Origin: Roseibaca sp. Y0-43
GTDB lineage: Bacteria > Pseudomonadota > Alphaproteobacteria > Rhodobacterales > Rhodobacteraceae
Assembly (NCBI RefSeq): GCF_020667835.1
Contig: NZ_JAFMPR010000002.1
Location: forward strand, 186,001-250,000
Direction of reading: 5' to 3'
Length of the DNA stretch: 64,000 bases
Below are positions 59,624 through 64,000 of this stretch, in pieces; position 1 is the first letter of the stretch, and every line of letters starts with the position of its first letter. The position numbers and the translations under genes are program-made. The notes under the pieces were generated by a model, which saw only the letters and a list, made by a program, of their open reading frames with translations, was not told where the DNA came from and made no database searches.

Positions 59624-60028
59624 ATGACAACGCTTGCCGCCGCCCCGTCGAACTGGTTTCGCCGCGCCGAATACTGGCTTGACGGCTATGGAAAACCAGC
59701 CTGGATCGCCGCGATGGTCCTTGGCTTCATCGTCTTTTGGCCCGTGGGCCTTGCACTTCTTGCTTACATGATCTGGGGGAAATCCATGTTCAAATCGTCC
59801 TGCCGCAAATCCAGCCGCATGAAAACCGTCTACGGATCGTCGGGCAACAGCGCCTTCGACGCCTACAAGGCCGAAACCCTGCGCCGTCTGGAAGACGAGC
59901 AGGCCGCCTTCGACGCCTTCCTGACCCGCCTGCGCGACGCCAAGGACAAGGCCGAGTTCGACGCCTTCATGGCCGAGAACCGCAAACGCCGCGAGACCGA
60001 GACGGCAGAGGTCACGCAAGACGCCTGA
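59624..60028 (+). CDS. DUF2852 membrane protein
   Basis: A 134-residue protein with one or two helices in the N-terminal half (AWIAAMVLGFIVFWPVGLALLAYMIWGKSMF), a basic stretch, and a soluble helical C-terminal half (NSAFDAYKAETLRRLEDEQAAFDAFLTRLRDAKDKAEFDAFMAENRKRR). This is the DUF2852 layout. Function unknown. GAAAGGGA precedes the ATG. The palindrome upstream suggests tight regulation. Confidence 0.87.
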   Translation: MTTLAAAPSNWFRRAEYWLDGYGKPAWIAAMVLGFIVFWPVGLALLAYMIWGKSMFKSSCRKSSRMKTVYGSSGNSAFDAYKAETLRRLEDEQAAFDAFLTRLRDAKDKAEFDAFMAENRKRRETETAEVTQDA

Positions 60029-60193
60029 TCCTGACGGATCGCGCCCTTCAAGCCGCCCCCAAGGGGGCGGTTCAATTTTGTGCCCAAGCTGCCGCGACAC
60101 ACAATATTTTGCGGCCCGCCCCGGAAATCGGCATTGGCAGGTATTTCTTTCGCCTTTATGGTCAGCGCAAAGCAATGGACCAAGGCAAGACCA

Positions 60194-61396
60194 ATGGCCC
60201 GATCCCAGTTTGGGGCCCAGTTTGGGGCAAAAACGCAGTTTTCCAGGCCCGTGCGGCAGATCACCCTGATGCTTCTTGTCATCGCTTTGGTGGCCATCGG
60301 ATCTTATTTCGCCTTCCCGCGCGTCTCTGGCATTTTCCTTGCGAATGTCTGGCTCAACGGGGTGATTTTCCTCGTCTTCATCATCGGCGTTCTGGCGACC
60401 ATCTGGCAAGTTATCCAGCTGAACCGCTCGATCGTCTGGATCGAGGGCTTCGCCGCCGAACGCGTGGGCCATGAGGCGACGGTGCCGCCGGGCTTGCTGG
60501 TGCCGCTGGCGGCATTGCTGCGCGGGCGGGGCAGGGGGGCGCAGATCGGCTCTGCCTCGGCGCAATCCATTCTTGAGTCGGTCGCCACACGGCTGGACGA
60601 ATTGCGCGACATCACGCGCTACATCATCAGCCTGCTGATTTTCCTGGGCCTTCTGGGCACGTTCTACGGGCTGGCCACGACCGTGCCGGCGGTGGTGGAA
60701 ACCATCCGCTCGCTTGCCCCGGACGACTCGCAAACCGGGATCGAGGTCTTCGCCAACCTCATGTCGGGGCTAGAGGCACAGCTGGGCGGCATGGGCACGG
60801 CGTTTTCCTCGTCGCTTCTGGGGCTTGCGGGGTCGCTGGTCGTGGGCTTGCTGGAGTTGTTCGCAGGCCATGGCCAGAACCGCTTTTACCGTCAGCTGGA
60901 AGAATGGCTGTCCTCGATCACCCGGCTTGGCTTTGCCGGTGGCGAGGTCGAGCAGGGGCAAGAACTTGGTGCCATCGTGCAGGTGCTCGATTCCATGGCC
61001 GAGCAGATGGAGGCAATGCGCCGCCAGCAGCTTCAGGCCGATACAGAGCGCGCGCAACTCGATCAGGCGCTTGGCCTGCTGGTCGAAGCGATCGACCGCC
61101 TTGCCGCGGGTGGCATGGGCGGGGCCGAACCGACGCTGGAGCGTATCGCCGCCAGCCAGGAACAGATCCTGTCCTATTACCAGCGCGAGGACGCGCAAGG
61201 CGGCCCGCATTCAGATGCCGAGATCCGACTGCGGCTGCGCAATATCGACAGCCAGCTTCTGCGCATCGCCGAAGAACTCTCGGCGGGACGGCTGGAAACC
61301 ACGGCCGATTTGCGCTCTGACCTCTCGACTCTGACCTTGGCGGTGCGGCAATTGTCGCGCGGTGGCTTTGGCGCGCCGCGCAAGGACGGGGGCTAG
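60194..61396 (+). CDS. MotA/TolQ/ExbB-like ion-channel protein
   Basis: A 400-residue inner-membrane protein. Predicted helices are at about 22-41, 54-75, 143-168 and 200-224. The last two match the MotA/TolQ/ExbB pore (IISLLIFLGLLGTFYGLATTVPAVVETI and GMGTAFSSSLLGLAGSLVVGLLELF). A long helical cytoplasmic C-terminus (about 240-400) follows. It should pair with the next gene as a proton-driven stator or motor. The start at 60194 gives MARSQFGAQFGAKTQFSRPVRQ after AAGG; earlier in-frame ATGs lack ribosome sites. Not flagellar MotA: the sequence is closer to the ExbB-like group of this order. Confidence 0.85.
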   Translation: MARSQFGAQFGAKTQFSRPVRQITLMLLVIALVAIGSYFAFPRVSGIFLANVWLNGVIFLVFIIGVLATIWQVIQLNRSIVWIEGFAAERVGHEATVPPGLLVPLAALLRGRGRGAQIGSASAQSILESVATRLDELRDITRYIISLLIFLGLLGTFYGLATTVPAVVETIRSLAPDDSQTGIEVFANLMSGLEAQLGGMGTAFSSSLLGLAGSLVVGLLELFAGHGQNRFYRQLEEWLSSITRLGFAGGEVEQGQELGAIVQVLDSMAEQMEAMRRQQLQADTERAQLDQALGLLVEAIDRLAAGGMGGAEPTLERIAASQEQILSYYQREDAQGGPHSDAEIRLRLRNIDSQLLRIAEELSAGRLETTADLRSDLSTLTLAVRQLSRGGFGAPRKDGG

Positions 61397-61398
61397 GC

Positions 61399-63108
61399 AT
61401 GGCGCTGTCACGCAGGGGCAGCCAACGCGATGTCAGCGGCGCGATCTGGCCGGGCTTTGTCGATGCGATGACGGCCCTTTTGCTGGTGCTGATGTTCGTG
61501 CTCTCGATCTTCATGATCGTGCAATTCGTGCTGCGCGACACGATCAGCGCGCAGGACACGCAACTGGAAGGGCTGAGCGCAGAGGTCGCGCAACTGGCGA
61601 ATGCCTTGGGCCTGTCGCGGGCGCGCGTGGCCAATCTGGAAAGCGAAGTGTCGGGGTTGCGCGCGGACCTTGGCGGGGCAGAGGCGCAGATCTCGGCACA
61701 GCTTGCAACCATCGCGGGCTTGACCCGCGATCTTGCGGCAAGCGAGGACGACTTGGCGAGTGCGCGCGCGCAGATCACCGATTTCGAAGCGCAGGTCGCC
61801 GCCCTGATCGGGGCGCGTGACAGCGCCTTGGCCGAAGGGCAGGCCTTGCGCGCGGACCTGGCCGAGTTGGAAGCGGCGCAAGCGGTGCTGATCGACGAGC
61901 AAGAGGCGCTGCAACTGGCACTGGCCAATCTGCGCACCGAACTGGACGCAGAGGCAGAGGCCGCGCGCTTGGCCGCGGCCCGCGCCGATGCGGTCGAAGC
62001 GGCGCTCGCAGATGCGCAGGCCGAAGCCGCCGGGCGCGATGCGACGCTGGCGCAAATGGCCAACCTTCTGGACGAGGCCGAAGCCGCGCGTCTGGCCGAA
62101 GCGGCGGCGGCGGAAGCCCTGCGCGCGCGCTTGGCCGATGTGGAAACCGCGCTCAGTGACGAAGAACAGACCCGGCTGGCAGAGGCCGCCGCTGCCGAAG
62201 CCCTGCGTGCACGTCTGGAAGAGGCCGATACCGAATTGACCGCGCTGACCTTGGCGCTGGAAGCCGAGCGCGCGCGCGCCGAGGAAACGCTGACGCTTCT
62301 GGCCGCCGCCCGCGCGGCGCAGGCAGAGCTGGAGGCCGATCTGCAGGCCGAGACCACCGCCCGCGACCGCGAGGCGGCGCTTTTGGCCATGGCGCGCCAG
62401 ACCTTGGCCGAGCAGGACGCCGCCAGCGCTGACGATGCGCGGCGGTTGGAATTGCTGAACCAGCAGGTCGCGGCGCTGCGCGGTCAGGTTGGCGGCTTGC
62501 AAGACCTGCTGGGCGAGGCCCGTGCGCGCGAGGATGCGGCGAATACGCAGATCGAGGCGCTTGGCGCCGATCTGAACCTTGCGTTGGCGGAACTGGCCGC
62601 CGAGCAAAAGGCCCGTGCCGATCTGGAAGCGGCAGAGCGCGCGCGGCTGGAGCGCTTCCAGTCGGAATTTTTCGGGCGGCTGCGCGATGTGCTGGAAGGG
62701 CGCGACGAGATCCAGATCGTGGGCGACCGTTTCGTGTTTTCGTCAGAGGTGCTGTTCGAACTCGGTTCTGCCGATCTGGCCGCCGAGGGCCGCGCGCAGA
62801 TCACCAATGTGGTGAATATCCTGCGCGAGGTGTCTGACCGCATCCCCGACGACATCGACTGGATTTTGCGGGTCGATGGGCATACCGACAATCTGGCGCT
62901 GGCACCGGGGGCCGAATTTGCCGACAACTGGGAGCTGAGCCAAGCCCGCGCGCTGTCGGTCGTGCGCTTCATGACAGAAAGCCTTGGCTTTCCGCCGGAA
63001 CGGTTGGCGGCCACCGGTTTTGGCGAATACCGTCCCGTGAACACGGCCAACACGCCAGAGGCGCGGGCGCAGAACCGCCGGATCGAGTTGAAGCTGACCG
63101 AGCGTTAA
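61399..63108 (+). CDS. MotB/OmpA-like protein with very long coiled coil
   Basis: A 569-residue protein. One N-terminal helix (about 19-45) carries Asp22 in GFVDAMTALLLVLMFVL, matching the proton-carrying aspartate of MotB. Residues about 50-425 are an almost unbroken Ala/Glu/Leu-rich coiled coil that includes a 28-residue repeat (LAEAAAAEALRARL at 232-245 and 260-273). The C-terminus (about 445-569) is an OmpA peptidoglycan-binding domain (VLFELGSADL, VDGHTDN, NWELSQARALSVVRFM, ARAQNRRIELKL). It starts 2 nt after its partner. The coil could span the periplasm. Its stop overlaps fliG by 4 nt. Confidence 0.87.
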   Translation: MALSRRGSQRDVSGAIWPGFVDAMTALLLVLMFVLSIFMIVQFVLRDTISAQDTQLEGLSAEVAQLANALGLSRARVANLESEVSGLRADLGGAEAQISAQLATIAGLTRDLAASEDDLASARAQITDFEAQVAALIGARDSALAEGQALRADLAELEAAQAVLIDEQEALQLALANLRTELDAEAEAARLAAARADAVEAALADAQAEAAGRDATLAQMANLLDEAEAARLAEAAAAEALRARLADVETALSDEEQTRLAEAAAAEALRARLEEADTELTALTLALEAERARAEETLTLLAAARAAQAELEADLQAETTARDREAALLAMARQTLAEQDAASADDARRLELLNQQVAALRGQVGGLQDLLGEARAREDAANTQIEALGADLNLALAELAAEQKARADLEAAERARLERFQSEFFGRLRDVLEGRDEIQIVGDRFVFSSEVLFELGSADLAAEGRAQITNVVNILREVSDRIPDDIDWILRVDGHTDNLALAPGAEFADNWELSQARALSVVRFMTESLGFPPERLAATGFGEYRPVNTANTPEARAQNRRIELKLTER

Positions 63109-64000
63109 TCCTCCTCTTCCTCGTGCTTGATTAGCGTGATCGTGCCCGCATCCGCCATCGCGCGCACCGCGCCCGCGACGCGGGATTGCGCGGCGTCGAG
63201 CGCCTTGGCCGTCGGGCGGGGCAGGGTGGCCGCATCTTCACGCAGCCCTTCGGCCAGACGTTTGCTCATGTTGGACAGCAAGAATTCCATCGTCGGGGTG
63301 CAGCCGGGGTCTTGCGCGGCAAGGATCAGGCGCAGATCATCCTCGGCCACCGCGCGCACGACACTGGCCACATCGCGCGGATTGACCCGCGCCGGGATGT
63401 CCTGAAAGGTGAAGATCGCCTTGCGCACGCCGGTGGCGAAGGCCGCATCCGACCGCTCCAACCCTTGCAGCAGTTCGTCGCGCAAACCGGCGGCGGTAGA
63501 GTTCAGAATTTCGCCCACACGCCGGGTCGAGGGGGTGGCAAAGGCGCGCGCGGGTTTGTCACGCAGCTGTTCGGCCAGCGCCGCGCCAATGCGCGCCACG
63601 GCATCGGGCGCGATGGTTTCAGTGCGCGCGACCGCCAGCGCCAGCACTTGCGCCAGATCGCCGGGCAGCGCGGCCAGAAGGCCCGCCGCCTTTTCGGTGC
63701 TCAGCTTCGACAGAACGACCGCTCCCACGACCGTGCTTTCCTGCTGAAGGATGCGCAACAGCTCTGCATCATCGGCCAATTCGATATCGGTCCAGGGGTC
63801 GGCCCCATCGCCGCCGCGCGCGAGCGCACGTAACTGCTTGGTGGCCTGCGCATCCAGCTTGCCATCCAGCAGTTTCAACGCCTCTTCCAAACTGTCGGGA
63901 AAGGACAGCCCGACCTGTTCCAGCATCTCGACGAATTCCTCGACCACCGCGCACATGGTGGGCCGGTCGATCAGCCGCAAGGACGCCAGCGCGCGCGTCA
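63105..64000 (-). CDS. fliG: Flagellar motor switch protein FliG-like (5' end beyond window)
   Basis: At least 298 codons are visible; the frame is open at the right edge. The middle domain has EVEEFV-type helices and STVVGAVVLSKLSTEKAAGLLAALPGDLAQ. The C-terminal torque domain has RKAIFTFQDIPARVNPRDVASVVRAVAEDDLRLILAA and GCTPTMEFLLSNMSKRLAEGLREDAA. It ends with an acidic tail, IKHEEEED. FliG couples stator torque to the rotor and controls switching. This copy is divergent from E. coli FliG. It converges with the OmpA-like gene with a 4-nt overlap. Confidence 0.8.
   Translation of the reverse strand, partial: TRALASLRLIDRPTMCAVVEEFVEMLEQVGLSFPDSLEEALKLLDGKLDAQATKQLRALARGGDGADPWTDIELADDAELLRILQQESTVVGAVVLSKLSTEKAAGLLAALPGDLAQVLALAVARTETIAPDAVARIGAALAEQLRDKPARAFATPSTRRVGEILNSTAAGLRDELLQGLERSDAAFATGVRKAIFTFQDIPARVNPRDVASVVRAVAEDDLRLILAAQDPGCTPTMEFLLSNMSKRLAEGLREDAATLPRPTAKALDAAQSRVAGAVRAMADAGTITLIKHEEEED

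Noticed and set aside
58124-60733. An 869-residue antisense frame over metH2, the spacer and the DUF2852 gene
   Set aside because: Runs through real genes and repeat hairpins; no start signal or domain.
60194-63108. A complete Zorya phage-defence system
   Set aside because: Only the ZorA/ZorB-like motor core is present; flanking genes are DUF2852 and fliG, with no nuclease or helicase gene.

Overview
The window is a GC-rich (roughly 60-65 percent) chromosomal segment of an alphaproteobacterium. It most likely comes from Rhodobacterales (Rhodobacteraceae/Paracoccaceae, roseobacter-like). The evidence is a propionyl-CoA carboxylase locus under a short-chain-fatty-acyl (ScfR/PccR-type) regulator with TTTGCAAA boxes, an F1-only atpHAGDC operon, a methionine synthase split into two genes, a DUF3772 MscS channel, Hint-domain and DUF2852 proteins, and intergenic repeats typical of that order. 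Genus is not claimed. I see no insertion sequence, prophage, CRISPR array, tRNA or rRNA; nearly everything is core genome.

Layout. 1-10.3 kb: pccR (cut by the left edge), a Bcr/CflA drug exporter, then pccB, four small unknown genes (two of them twin lipoproteins), pccA, a small membrane protein, an antisense DUF4174 gene and mcm. Together these convert propionyl-CoA through methylmalonyl-CoA to succinyl-CoA. 10.3-17.3 kb: DoxX protein, GNAT acetyltransferase, TerB-DnaJ protein, Ppx/GppA phosphatase, serS, TfoX-C protein, lytic transglycosylase and DsrE-like protein. 17.4-24.7 kb: an orphan YejA-type peptide-binding protein, a probable small RNA with its own promoter and terminator, then bdhA, a small secreted protein, a patatin, bktB, a GlcG-like protein and a DsbA-like protein. 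This block looks tied to 3-hydroxybutyrate/PHB turnover.

24.9-34.4 kb: amidase AmiC, two Flp-pilin-like genes, PBP1A, RF2, a tandem pair of DUF2189 membrane proteins whose promoters share an operator-like palindrome, an AT-richer Hint-domain gene, and a small membrane protein. 34.4-43 kb: cysK coupled to a DUF3772 mechanosensitive channel, a rhomboid protease, ClpA, glyoxalase II and a methyltransferase. 43.1-48 kb: atpHAGDC. 48.3-55.3 kb: tyrS, anmK and a complete branched-chain amino-acid ABC transporter operon. 55.4-59.2 kb: split MetH behind a MetR-like box. 59.2-64 kb: a repeat-rich spacer, a DUF2852 gene with a perfect palindrome upstream, a MotA/TolQ-like plus MotB/OmpA-like pair with a very long coiled coil, and fliG cut by the right edge.

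The most interesting less-described items are the long-coiled-coil MotAB/TolQR-like pair, the candidate small RNA at about 19.34-19.41 kb, the DUF2189 pair with palindromes inside both promoter spacers, the twin lipoproteins in the pcc operon, the orphan Flp-like pair, and the Hint gene with a composition break. Everything comes from reading sequence; family names rest on remembered motifs, not on searches.
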